Assembly: GCF_000633255.1 (NCBI RefSeq)
Contig: NZ_AYMJ01000017.1
Location: 62,001 to 126,000 of the forward strand
Direction: 5' to 3'
Length of the DNA stretch: 64,000 nucleotides
Origin: Pseudomonas sp. H1h
GTDB lineage: Bacteria > Pseudomonadota > Gammaproteobacteria > Pseudomonadales > Pseudomonadaceae
Position numbers and translations under genes: made by a program
The notes under the pieces: model-generated
Databases searched by the model: none
What the model was told of the DNA's origin: nothing
The model's input: only the letters and a program-made list of their open reading frames with translations
Shown here: positions 16,028 to 24,617 of the stretch, piece after piece
How the letters are laid out: every line of letters begins with the position of its first letter
Position numbering within the stretch: position 1 is the stretch's first letter

Positions 16028-18102
16028 AGTTACGTGTTGCAGCTGTGTTGTTATTGCCGTGCGGTTTGGTGCATGCCGAGCCGCGCATTACTCAAAATGA
16101 TTTCGGTGGCACGGGGCTGTTGCAGACGCCGACGGCGCGCATGGCCCCGGCCGGCGAACTGAGTGTCAACGCCAACCGCACCGAGCCTTACAGCCGCTAC
16201 AGCGTGTCGCTGCAGCCGCTGGACTGGCTCGAAGGCTCGTTCCGCTACACCGCCATCACTAACCGCCCGTACGGGCCGGAGTCGATGAGCGGCAGCCAGA
16301 GCTATAAGGATAAGGCGGTCGACGTCAAAGTCCGGTTGTGGGAGGAGAGCCACTGGGCACCCGACTTCGCCATCGGCTTCCGGGACATCGGCGGTACCGG
16401 CCTGTTCGCCAGTGAATATTTCGTCGCCAACAAGCGCTATGACAATTTCGATTTCAGTGCCGGCATTGCCTGGGGGTACCTGGGCAATCGCGGCGACATC
16501 GACAACCCGCTGGGCTATCTCGATGATCGCTTCAAGACCCGGCCCGCGATGGAAGGCACCGGCGACGTCAACGCCGGTTCGTACTTTCGCGGCAAGCCTT
16601 CGTTCTTCGGCGGCGTGAGCTATCAGACGCCGTGGGATCGGCTCAGCCTGAAACTCGAATACGAAGGCAACGACTACAAGCACGAACCGAAGGACAACGT
16701 GATCGTGCAGGACTCGCCGATCAACCTCGGCGCAGTGTTCAAGGTCACCGATTCGGTTGACGTCAGCGCGGCGTGGGAGCGTGGCAACACGGCGATGTTC
16801 GGCGTGACTTTTCACACCAATTTCGTCGGCCGCAAGGCGCCGGCCAAGACCTACGACCCGGCGCCCGAACCGTTGCCGGCGAAGGTGCCGACCACGCCGC
16901 TCGATCAGGTCAACTGGGCCGATGTGTCGCAACGCCTGCAGCAAAATGCCGGGTACAAGGTCGAGCGCATCAGCCAGCGCGATTCCGAGTTGATCGTGTA
17001 CGGCGAGCAGCAGCGCTACTTCCATTCGTCCAAGGCAGTTGGCCGCGCGAGCCGGATTCTCGACAACAGTGTGAACGACGACATCAACTGGTTCACCGTG
17101 GTCAACAAGCGCTACGACTTGCCGCTGGAAGAGACCAGCGTGCCACGCCAGACCTTCCGTGAAGTGATCAACAACGAGGAGCCGCTGGAGTCGTTGCACC
17201 GCACCACCGAGATCAATCCGGCGATGCCGCACAACGAGAAAACCCTCTATGCCGAAGCGCCGCAGCATTTCAGTTATGGTGTCGGCCTGGGCTTCAAGCA
17301 AAACGTCGGCGGCCCTGATGGCTTGCTCTATCAGTTCAGTGCCGACGCGGATGCCGAGTACCGCTTCAACCGCAACACCTGGTGGAGCGGGCTGCTCAGT
17401 GCCAACCTGGCGAACAACTTTGACAAGTTCAGCTACGATGCGCCGAGCGGTCTGCCGCGGGTGCGCACCGATTTGCGTCAGTACCTGACCACCTCGGAGG
17501 TGACCATGCCATTGTTCCAGGTCAGCCATGCCGAGCAGTTGGACAAAGACCTGTATGGCATGGTCTATGGCGGGTATCTGGAGTCGATGTTTGCCGGTGT
17601 CGGCGGTGAGGTGCTGTTTCGTCCGACCGGCGAGCGCTGGTCGGTAGGCGCCGATCTGAACTATGTACGCCAGCGTGAATTCGACCAGGGTTTCGGCCTG
17701 CGCGACTACTCGATCTGGACCGGCCACATCACCGGTTACACCGACCTGCCGTACGACACGCTGGCTGCGGTCAGCGTCGGTCGCTATCTGGCAGGCGACT
17801 GGGGCGGCACGCTCGACATCTCCCGCGAGTTCTTCAACGGCGTGCGCTTCGGCGCCTGGGCCACGATCACCACCGCCGGCAGTGCGGAGTACGGGGAGGG
17901 TAGTTTCGACAAGGGTATCTATCTGTCGATCCCGTTCGACGAAATGATGAGCATGTCGACCATGCGCCGCGCCAACCTCGTCTGGGCCCCACTGACCCGT
18001 GACGGCGGCGCAAGGCTCAATCGCAGCTTCCAGCTGCACTCGATGACCGACAGCCGCGAGGGCGACATGTTCTACCGCAACTTCTCGAAGATTACCGAGT
18101 AA
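16024..18102 (+). CDS. Outer-membrane beta-barrel protein, GfcD/YjbH family
   Basis: This 692-residue protein has a short signal peptide (cleaved near HA-EPRI) and the characteristic opening NDFGGTGLLQTPTARMAPAGEL. Many alternating aromatic/Gly strands typical of a large outer-membrane barrel follow, including a late domain with VSVGRYLAGDWGGTLDISREF. These match YjbH/GfcD (DUF940). The protein is thought to work with the export lipoproteins in placing the polymer on the cell surface. It starts with TTG at 16024, overlapping gfcC-like by 4 bases, and is the last gene of the export operon. Confidence 0.88.
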   Translation: MKLRVAAVLLLPCGLVHAEPRITQNDFGGTGLLQTPTARMAPAGELSVNANRTEPYSRYSVSLQPLDWLEGSFRYTAITNRPYGPESMSGSQSYKDKAVDVKVRLWEESHWAPDFAIGFRDIGGTGLFASEYFVANKRYDNFDFSAGIAWGYLGNRGDIDNPLGYLDDRFKTRPAMEGTGDVNAGSYFRGKPSFFGGVSYQTPWDRLSLKLEYEGNDYKHEPKDNVIVQDSPINLGAVFKVTDSVDVSAAWERGNTAMFGVTFHTNFVGRKAPAKTYDPAPEPLPAKVPTTPLDQVNWADVSQRLQQNAGYKVERISQRDSELIVYGEQQRYFHSSKAVGRASRILDNSVNDDINWFTVVNKRYDLPLEETSVPRQTFREVINNEEPLESLHRTTEINPAMPHNEKTLYAEAPQHFSYGVGLGFKQNVGGPDGLLYQFSADADAEYRFNRNTWWSGLLSANLANNFDKFSYDAPSGLPRVRTDLRQYLTTSEVTMPLFQVSHAEQLDKDLYGMVYGGYLESMFAGVGGEVLFRPTGERWSVGADLNYVRQREFDQGFGLRDYSIWTGHITGYTDLPYDTLAAVSVGRYLAGDWGGTLDISREFFNGVRFGAWATITTAGSAEYGEGSFDKGIYLSIPFDEMMSMSTMRRANLVWAPLTRDGGARLNRSFQLHSMTDSREGDMFYRNFSKITE

Positions 18103-18112
18103 CCCCCGGAAC

Positions 18113-18571
18113 CTGTAGGAGTGAGCCTGCTCGCGAAGGCGTCAGCGCATTCGACATCAATGTCGCCTGACCCACCGCTTTCGCGAGCAAGCCCGCTCCC
18201 ACAAAGGTACCTGCGGCAAGCCACCCATCCCGATCCAACGCCCAATCCCCGGTGGGAGCGGGCTTGCTCGCGAAGGCGTCAACGCATTCGACATCAATGC
18301 CACCTGACCCACCGCTTTCGCGAGCAAGCCCGCTCCCACAAAGGGACCTGCGGCAGCCACCCATCCCGATCCAGCGCCCAATCCCCTGTGGGAGTGGGCT
18401 TGCTCGCGAAGGCGTCCGTCCATTGAACATCAATGCTGCCTGACCCACCGCTTTCGCTTGCAGGCAAGCTCCCACAATGAGTTCTGCGGCAGGCCACAAA
18501 TCCCGATCCATACCGAGATCCCCTGTGGGAGCTAGCCTGCTAGCGATGGCGTCAGTCCATCCAGCATCAAT
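18113..18571. repeat. Tandem array of REP doublets with a ~137 bp period
   Basis: The forward REP core recurs with its GTGGGAG (or GTAGGAG) at 18115, 18252, 18388 and 18525, spacings of 137, 136 and 137. Each forward core is followed about 45-60 bases later by an inverted core, and conserved spacers (ACATCAATG..., CCCATCCCGATCCA) repeat with the unit. The last unit is diverged (CTAGCCTGCTAGCG). It fills the gap between the convergent gfcD-like and sugar-transferase genes. Confidence 0.88.
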
Positions 18572-18597
18572 ACCCGTTCCCTCTAAACCCCGCCCAC

Positions 18598-18621
18598 AAA
18601 AAAGGGGACTTTCGTCCCCTT
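18598..18621 (-). terminator. Intrinsic terminator of the initiating sugar transferase gene
   Basis: The stem AAGGGGAC-TTTC-GTCCCCTT at 18602-18621 reads on the reverse strand into a run of six U (complement of 18598-18603). It lies 30 bases past the stop of the leftward gene. Confidence 0.85.
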
Positions 18622-18650
18622 GCGGTATTGCCTGGCCTAGCACCAGCCCA

Positions 18651-20045
18651 TCAATAAATGTCTTTCGACAGCAACGTAAACGGCGTCTTCACCAGAATCT
18701 TCAGATCCAGCCACAACGACCAGTTGTTGATGTAATGCAGGTCCATCTCGACGCGACGCTGCATCTTGTCGATGGTGTCGGTCTCGCCACGGCAGCCGCT
18801 GATTTGCGCCAGGCCGGTGATACCCGGTTTGATTCGGTGACGGGCCATGTACGCGAGGATTTTCCCCGAGTAGTAGTTGTTGTGCGCCACCGCGTGCGGA
18901 CGCGGACCGACAAGGGCCATCTGTCCCTGCAGCACGTTGAACAACTGCGGCAGTTCGTCCAGCGACGTGCGGCGGATGAAGCGCCCGACCGCAGTGATGC
19001 GCGAGTCATTGCGGCTGGCCTGGATCACCTCGCGGTCATCGTGAACGCGCATTGAGCGGTACTTCCAGACCTGAATCACCTTGCCGTTCCAGCCGTGGCG
19101 ATCCTGCTTGAAGAACACCGGGCCGGGAGAGCTGATCTTCACCGCCAGCGCAATCAGCAGCAGCAGCGGGCTCAACAGGATGATTGCCAGCAACGCCACG
19201 CCTTTTTCCACCAGACTTTTGCTCAGGGCAGCGGTAGGGCGGCTGGTCAGCGGGCTCTCGTTGAGGCAGATCGCCGGCAGACCGTCCACCACCTTCACTG
19301 AGTGGTTGAGCAGGGTCAGGCTGTTCAAGTCCGGTACCCAGACCACATCAACGTTGGCACCCAGCAAATCGACATACATCGCTTCGATTTTCGCGGCTTC
19401 CGCCAGTGGCAGGGTGATGTACAAACGGCGGATGTCATGGTCCTTGATCAGTTGCAGCAGATCTTCCTGATCACCGACCACACGTGGTGCGTCCGCATCC
19501 AGATTTGCCGTCGCACCATTGCTGACCAAACCGACCAGCGGCAGGTTTTCCACCTGACTGATCTTCTTCGCCAGGCCCAGTGCCAACTCACCCGTTCCGA
19601 CGATCAGGGTCTTCTGCGCGCTGGTGCGGGAACGCTGGTAGTACTTGGAAAATGCATGCAGCGGCGCGTACAACAGCGCCTGACCGAGGAAGCCGTACAC
19701 CGCCCAACTCAGCGTCACTTCACGGGAGAACACCTCGTCGGCCTTGCACACGAACGCGATACAAGCCAGCGCCACCATGGTCATCGACCAGCCCATGAAC
19801 AAACGCCCGAGCCCGGTCAGGTAATTGTCCTGCTTGCGATACACGCCGCTGAACGTATACGCCGGCACCGAGGCCAGTACCGCCAGTGTCGCGCACATGC
19901 GGTAATAGAACTCGACCGTTCCTGTGTGTTGTTCAGCCAGCATGAACAACAGCGCAACAATGAAACTCTGCGCCAGCGCCCATTGGCCCCAGAAGGTAAG
20001 TCCCTTGAGGCCGTTATTTCGATTGATCCGTAGAGAAAGTTCCAT
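18651..20045 (-). CDS. Undecaprenyl-phosphate glucose/hexose-1-phosphate transferase (WcaJ/WbaP-like)
   Basis: This 464-residue membrane enzyme should start each EPS repeat unit by transferring a hexose 1-phosphate from UDP-sugar to undecaprenyl phosphate. N-terminal TM helices (about 15-130) precede a Rossmann-like middle domain (TLIVGTGELALGLAKKI). The C-terminal catalytic domain carries SPGPVFFKQDRHGWNGK, YRSMR, the essential Asp-Glu in SLDELPQLFNVLQG, GPRPHA and KPGITGLAQISGCRGET. The start ATG at 20045 has GGGGATA upstream. It is transcribed away from the regulators and ends at its own terminator. Confidence 0.93.
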   Translation of the reverse strand: MELSLRINRNNGLKGLTFWGQWALAQSFIVALLFMLAEQHTGTVEFYYRMCATLAVLASVPAYTFSGVYRKQDNYLTGLGRLFMGWSMTMVALACIAFVCKADEVFSREVTLSWAVYGFLGQALLYAPLHAFSKYYQRSRTSAQKTLIVGTGELALGLAKKISQVENLPLVGLVSNGATANLDADAPRVVGDQEDLLQLIKDHDIRRLYITLPLAEAAKIEAMYVDLLGANVDVVWVPDLNSLTLLNHSVKVVDGLPAICLNESPLTSRPTAALSKSLVEKGVALLAIILLSPLLLLIALAVKISSPGPVFFKQDRHGWNGKVIQVWKYRSMRVHDDREVIQASRNDSRITAVGRFIRRTSLDELPQLFNVLQGQMALVGPRPHAVAHNNYYSGKILAYMARHRIKPGITGLAQISGCRGETDTIDKMQRRVEMDLHYINNWSLWLDLKILVKTPFTLLSKDIY

Positions 20046-20433
20046 GAGATATCCCCAGAAATACGTCCATTCAGGTTTCGACAGTTGAAGTCCGAGTTGC
20101 TAGTAGGCTTGTTGTTGTTATTGGACGAGTGTCCTGAGGTAACAACGTCGATAGGCCGAACTGTCGTCAATCAATAGACTAAGTTATTGCCGGAGAGGGT
20201 GTCTGACGAGTTCTAACAAGATGGCACAATGCCAACTTTTTAATAATCAAATACAAGGCTGTTAGAAAAGGTCGCAGAACGGAGGGTGAATAAATTATGT
20301 TGTGTTTGTTACTGTAGGAGGGGTGGAGGCAGGGAGCTTTATTTTACCAGGGGAGGTGAAGTCAAACAGAGTGCTCTTGTTGTTTTTGTAATCGCACTGT
20401 TCTGTTTGTCTTGTTCGTGGATATCGTCGGTGT
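20046..20433. promoter_or_regulatory. AT-rich intergenic region with CTAACA motifs upstream of the sugar transferase
   Basis: This 388 bp region separates two leftward genes. TTCTAACAA (20211-20219) and TGTTAGAAAA (20260-20269) form an inverted pair about 45 bases apart. The region should hold the promoter of the sugar transferase gene. No ORF with a convincing ribosome site was found. Confidence 0.45.
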
Positions 20434-21093
20434 TTACGCCACGATGTCCTGGATGAGGCAATAACCGCGGTTTCTTACGGCACGAAACAAGCGCTCACCA
20501 TTACTGGCACTTTTGAACTTGTCCTGCAGGCGACTCAGGCACATCTCAAGGCCACGATACTGTTCCGGCTCGCGGCCGATGCTGAGGATCAGGTCATCTC
20601 GACTGACCACGCGTTCTTCGTGATTGAGCATCTTCCTGACCAACGCGGTCTCAAGCCCGGTAAGGCTGATCTCGACGCCTTCCTTGACCAGTGCGCCTTG
20701 ATCGTTGTCCAGGTGCCAGGTCTCGCTGCACGGTGCGCCGTCTTCATTGGCTGAAGTCTGGTGGCTGGTGTCCGCGTTCATCGCCGGGACTTTGTGAAAC
20801 GGAGTTGCCGATTGCGCGGCCAGCCATTCCGACTCGAGGGTGGCCAGTATGCGCTGAGTATCGTGTTCAATTGTGCGGGCGACGTTTTTCCGGGTGCCGC
20901 TTGGGTAAGAGAACTCCATCAGCAGGGGGGCGGAAGAGGGCGAAGTAGCACCTTCAATAAACATTTGTGCCTGAGACGTGCCAAACGAATTGAAGCGCTC
21001 GCTGGACAGAATGCTCTCAAGTTCACGCTGCGACGTTGTACTGTGAGTCACGACGACAAAATATTTTCTCGGGAGGGTTGTACTCGTTTCCAT
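20434..21093 (-). CDS. Winged-helix transcriptional regulator (OmpR-type DNA-binding domain)
   Basis: This 219-residue protein ends in an OmpR/PhoB-type winged helix: LTGLETALVRKMLNHEERVVSRDDLILSIG, LEMCLSRLQDKF and RLFRAVRNRGYCLI (residues about 140-215). The N-terminal ~100 residues (KYFVVVTHSTTSQRELESIL) lack a recognisable receiver Asp. A strong AGGAG precedes the ATG. Its location inside the EPS locus, next to a second regulator of the same type, suggests local control. The signal it responds to is unknown. Confidence 0.75.
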   Translation of the reverse strand: METSTTLPRKYFVVVTHSTTSQRELESILSSERFNSFGTSQAQMFIEGATSPSSAPLLMEFSYPSGTRKNVARTIEHDTQRILATLESEWLAAQSATPFHKVPAMNADTSHQTSANEDGAPCSETWHLDNDQGALVKEGVEISLTGLETALVRKMLNHEERVVSRDDLILSIGREPEQYRGLEMCLSRLQDKFKSASNGERLFRAVRNRGYCLIQDIVA

Positions 21094-21372
21094 GTCTCTC
21101 TCCTAAAATGTGCACCAAAATGGGCGAAAAGATAAATCGGCAGGCGAGCAATGACTTCCTTGGAAGTAATCGACAGGCAGGGTCTGGGCCCAAAATGGCC
21201 CTCGATAAGTTCCACTCGTTCTGCTGCTATGTTGTTAAGTTTATTGTTATGGTTCGGTGTAGCCGCGCTCATTCAATTGCTTGATTATTAGTAGATTTGA
21301 AGTACAACTAGAGCTGTATGGTTGCATATGACGATCCTTCGTAAGTATGCAAAGAGGATGGCTGCCCGAGAG

Positions 21373-22140
21373 TCAGGCAGTCGATATCAGACCCCGCATC
21401 AGGCGATAGCCATAGCCGCGGATACTCTGAATCGCGTTTGTACCATACATGTCCTTGATTTTTCCACGCAAGCGGCTGATCGATTTTTCCAGCGCTCTCG
21501 GGTCGTAGAAATTGGTATTGAGCCCCATGATGCTGGCGATTTCATCATGGCTGAGGATGTGGTTGCTGGTCTGCGCAAAGGCTTCCAGGATCTTCATCTC
21601 GGCAAACGAGATGTCGAGTTTCTGGCTGGTGCCCAGCAGGCAGATACGCGTCGGGTCGAGCGTCAGATTGATATCCCGCTGCCATTCTTCGCTGTTGAAG
21701 AACTCACCAAGCAACTCTGTGCCCTCGTCGGAAAGAGTATTGAGCTTGATACAGAAGTCGGCACCGGCCAGAAAGTACTTGATCTTGTTGAAGGCGCCGC
21801 GACCGGTGATGACCGCGCAGATTATCGGCTTCAAGTTGTCGGTGCGCAGGTTCTCGATCAGCGCAAGATTGTCTTCCAGCGCTTGTGGACTGTCGATAAC
21901 GAGAAAGATGGCCCGATACGAACCAGAAAGTTCATTGTGCTTATATGAACTAGTGTACGAACCGGCCTCAAGTGCCATATCAGTGCGTACGTGCTGTGCG
22001 ACCAGCGTCCTAAAATGTTCAGCCACGCCACGGGTACGGCCCAGAGTGAGAACACCGGGTTCGTCGTTTGTCGGGCGCGGACTTCTAGTCGCCAAGTTCC
22101 CTGAGAGCATCATGCATTGACTCGAATTAGGTGCTGACAT
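21373..22140 (-). CDS. Winged-helix regulator with a degenerate receiver-like domain
   Basis: This 255-residue protein has a C-terminal OmpR-type DNA-binding domain (ISFAEMKILEAFAQTSNHILSHDEIASIMG; LEKSISRLRGKIKD; AIQSIRGYGYRLMRG). Before it lies a receiver-like stretch, AIFLVIDSPQALEDNLALIENL then CAVITGRG and FLAGADFCIKLNT. There the Lys of the fifth strand is kept but the acidic pocket and phospho-Asp are not evident, so phosphorylation seems unlikely. I chose the ATG at 22140; an in-frame TTG at 22179 is possible. It is paralogous in design to the regulator downstream. Confidence 0.72.
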   Translation of the reverse strand: MSAPNSSQCMMLSGNLATRSPRPTNDEPGVLTLGRTRGVAEHFRTLVAQHVRTDMALEAGSYTSSYKHNELSGSYRAIFLVIDSPQALEDNLALIENLRTDNLKPIICAVITGRGAFNKIKYFLAGADFCIKLNTLSDEGTELLGEFFNSEEWQRDINLTLDPTRICLLGTSQKLDISFAEMKILEAFAQTSNHILSHDEIASIMGLNTNFYDPRALEKSISRLRGKIKDMYGTNAIQSIRGYGYRLMRGLISTA

Positions 22141-22618
22141 CGGGATGTTAAAGCACCGGTTCTCATCTGTGACTGACAATTGGTAACATTCACGCGATTT
22201 TTAGACGTGGCTCCCGAGTTTTCTAACAATAATTAAGCATTTCAAGCTTTTAGTTGATTTTCTCGGGGCTGTGAACTAGTCGTTACATGATGGCAATGTG
22301 GAATTGTGCCACTATTTTGAATCTGTGGCCACGGCTTTGTTCATGTCCAATTGCCACTGTCCGCGTTCACGAGATAGTGTGAGCTTGATCACACTTTATT
22401 GGCTGGTCGAACTTTTTGCCACTAAATGCCTGAATATTTTCACAGAGGTTCGTAGGCGGACGTTTATTAACATGGCTTGAGTGTGTCTTTTGATAAGACA
22501 TATTCTCCGACGCCTGATCGGGCGATGGGTGTCGTTATACCGATTGTTTAACTTCAGATACTCAATTCCTGAATGCAGTTGACCGGTCGCTCATCAAGAG
22601 CGCTCTGACGGAGGATTA
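22141..22618. promoter_or_regulatory. AT-rich divergent region between the regulator and uppP
   Basis: This 478 bp, AT-rich region carries TTCTAACAA at 22221-22229, the same 9-mer as at 20211-20219. A GGAGGA ribosome site lies just before uppP. The rest shows no convincing gene; small forward ORFs here (for example around 22298-22480) lack ribosome sites and coding character. Confidence 0.4.
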
Positions 22619-23452
22619 ATGGATTTCTGGACCTTTATCCAGGTGTTGATTTTGGGCGCGGTAGAAGGCCTGACCGAGTTCTTGCCGATCTCCAGTACCG
22701 GCCACCAGATCATCGTCGCCGACCTGCTGGACTTCGGCGGCGAACGCGCCATGGCGTTCAACATCATTATCCAGCTGGGGGCGATTCTTGCCGTGGTCTG
22801 GGAGTTTCGACCGAAGATCTTCGACATCGTCAAAGGCTTGCCGACCCAACGCAATGCGCAACGTTTCACCCTCAATCTGCTGATCGCCTTTCTTCCGGCG
22901 GTGGTACTTGGCGTGTTGTTCGCTGACAAAATCCATCAATACCTGTTTAACCCGATCACCGTGGCAGTTGCACTGGTGGTGGGCGGCATCGTCATGTTGT
23001 GGGCCGAACAACGCCGCCACGTCGTGAGCGTCGAACATGTCGACGAGATGCGCTGGTCAGACGCGTTGAAAATCGGCTTCGTGCAATGCCTGGCGATGAT
23101 CCCCGGCACTTCGCGCTCCGGCTCGACCATCATCGGCGGTTTATTGTTCGGCTTGTCCCGGAAAGCCGCCACAGAGTTCTCGTTCTTCCTCGCCATGCCG
23201 ACCATGGTCGGCGCGGCGGTGTACTCCGGCTACAAATACCGCGACCTGTTCCAGGCCAGCGACCTGCCGGTGTTCGCTCTGGGTTTCGTCATCGCCTTCA
23301 TCTTCGCCATGATCGCCGTGCGCGGCCTGCTCAAATTCATCGCTAACCACAGCTACGCCGCGTTCGCCTGGTATCGGATCGCGTTTGGCTTGTTGATTCT
23401 GGCGACGTGGGTGTTTGGCTGGGTGAACTGGACGGAAGCGGCAGCGGGGTGA
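22619..23452 (+). CDS. uppP: Undecaprenyl-diphosphatase
   Basis: This 277-residue inner-membrane enzyme dephosphorylates undecaprenyl diphosphate so the lipid carrier can be reused for peptidoglycan, LPS and EPS. The two catalytic signatures are intact: [14 protein letters not shown] near the N-terminus and [10 protein letters not shown] in the middle, within about eight TM helices. Length is typical. The ATG follows a GGAGGATTA ribosome site. Its place beside an EPS locus fits increased carrier demand; it is followed by its own terminator. Confidence 0.97.
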   Translation: MDFWTFIQVLILGAVEGLTEFLPISSTGHQIIVADLLDFGGERAMAFNIIIQLGAILAVVWEFRPKIFDIVKGLPTQRNAQRFTLNLLIAFLPAVVLGVLFADKIHQYLFNPITVAVALVVGGIVMLWAEQRRHVVSVEHVDEMRWSDALKIGFVQCLAMIPGTSRSGSTIIGGLLFGLSRKAATEFSFFLAMPTMVGAAVYSGYKYRDLFQASDLPVFALGFVIAFIFAMIAVRGLLKFIANHSYAAFAWYRIAFGLLILATWVFGWVNWTEAAAG

Positions 23453-23458
23453 TGTGCA

Positions 23459-23489
23459 CGCCAGGCGGATCAACCCGCCTGGCGCATTT
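23459..23489 (+). terminator. Intrinsic terminator of uppP
   Basis: A perfect 10 bp stem (CGCCAGGCGG at 23459-23468, CCGCCTGGCG at 23475-23484) with a 6-base loop is followed by CATTTTA. It separates the convergent uppP and dusA genes. Confidence 0.8.
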
Positions 23490-23504
23490 TACGGAGGGAG
23501 GGCA

Positions 23505-24515
23505 TCAACGCCCTTGTAGCAACTCGCCAGCCTGATCCAGCAACGCCAGCGGATCCTTGGCCTTGTGAATATCCACCGACAACAACTGACGGAATTTACG
23601 CGCCCCCGGGAACCCGGTGCCCAAGCCCAGCACATGCCGCGTGATGTGATGCATCGCGCCGCCCGCCTGCAAATGCGAGGCGATATAAGGCCGCAACTGC
23701 GCCAGCGCCTCGGCACGGCTGATCACCGGCGCGCTGCTACCGAATAACTGCTGATCGACCTCCGCCAGCAAATACGGATTGTGATAAGCCTCACGCCCGA
23801 GCATCACACCGTCAAAAGTCTGCAAATGCTCATGGCAGGCCTCCATCGTCTTGATCCCGCCGTTCAGCACAATCTCCAGCTCCGGAAAATCCGCCTTCAA
23901 CTGCGCCGCCACGTCATAACGCAGCGGCGGAATGTCGCGATTCTCCTTCGGCGACAACCCCTCCAGAATCGCAATCCGCGCATGCACGGTAAAACTGGTA
24001 CACCCGGCATCCCGCACCGTACCGACGAAATCACACAACTCGGCGTAACTGTCCCGCCCATTGATCCCGATCCGATGCTTCACCGTCACCGGAATCGACA
24101 CCGCATCGCGCATCGCCTTCACACAATCCGCCACCAACTGCGGATGCCCCATCAGGCACGCACCAATCATATTGTTCTGCACCCGATCACTCGGGCAGCC
24201 CACATTCAGGTTCACCTCGTCGTAACCATGCTCCTGGGCCATGCGCGCGCAGGCGGCCAGATCGAGCGGAAGACTGCCACCCAACTGCAACGCCAGCGGA
24301 TGCTCGGCTTCGTTGTGACGGAGGAAACGTTCGTGATCGCCGTTGAGGAGAGCGCCAGTGGTGACCATTTCGGTGTAGAGCAGGGCGTTCTTCGACAGGA
24401 GGCGTAGGAAATATCTGCAATGCCTATCAGTCCAATCCATCATGGGCGCAACGGAGAACCTTCTAGACAGCGTAGAGCCGGTGTTTGTTGGGTATGTAGC
24501 TGAATTCTGTATCAT
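23505..24515 (-). CDS. dusA: tRNA-dihydrouridine(20/20a) synthase, 5' end supplied by the prophage
   Basis: This 336-residue FMN enzyme reduces uridine to dihydrouridine in the D-loop of tRNA. It shows SVAPMMDWTDRHCRYFLR at the start, the FMN/substrate region NLNVGCPSDRVQ with catalytic Cys near residue 110, TVKHRIGI, FTVHAR and GGI. It ends normally. The first about 28 codons and the promoter lie on the prophage side of attL (core at 24428-24455), so the phage restores a working N-terminus after inserting into the gene. The ATG at 24515 is used. Confidence 0.95.
   Translation of the reverse strand: MIQNSATYPTNTGSTLSRRFSVAPMMDWTDRHCRYFLRLLSKNALLYTEMVTTGALLNGDHERFLRHNEAEHPLALQLGGSLPLDLAACARMAQEHGYDEVNLNVGCPSDRVQNNMIGACLMGHPQLVADCVKAMRDAVSIPVTVKHRIGINGRDSYAELCDFVGTVRDAGCTSFTVHARIAILEGLSPKENRDIPPLRYDVAAQLKADFPELEIVLNGGIKTMEACHEHLQTFDGVMLGREAYHNPYLLAEVDQQLFGSSAPVISRAEALAQLRPYIASHLQAGGAMHHITRHVLGLGTGFPGARKFRQLLSVDIHKAKDPLALLDQAGELLQGR
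24428..24455. other. attL core within dusA
   Basis: The core lies where dusA encodes APMMDWTD. It aligns over 28 positions with 59852-59879 (22 identities). Integration at this site is the known behaviour of DusA-associated integrases. Confidence 0.7.
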
Positions 24516-24571
24516 TTTGCTCTACGTGTTCTAAGCCGGTTTCAGGGGGTAAATAGGCGTTTTCTGAGATC

Positions 24572-24592
24572 GGTTGGTACAATGTACCAACC
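24572..24592. promoter_or_regulatory. 21 bp perfect palindrome upstream of the integrase
   Basis: GGTTGGTACA-A-TGTACCAACC has 10 bp arms around a single A. A further TGTACCA half-site lies at 24604-24610, just before the integrase ATG. Two TGGTAC copies also occur near attR (59781, 59792). It could be an operator for integrase autoregulation or an arm-type recombination site. Confidence 0.6.
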
Positions 24593-24617
24593 ACTTTTCA
24601 AATTGTACCAGTTGACT

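Noticed and set aside
16051..18039. Long leftward open frame (662 codons) opposite the GfcD/YjbH-like gene
   Set aside because: It is a shadow produced by high GC third positions of the real gene: His/Arg/Gln-rich, no ribosome site, no family resemblance.
18113..18571. CRISPR array
   Set aside because: Period is 137 bp, units are inverted REP doublets with conserved spacers, and no cas genes occur.
24516..24617. A tRNA or tmRNA gene as integration target
   Set aside because: No cloverleaf is present; the integrase lies against the 5' end of dusA, and the core repeat is in the coding sequence.
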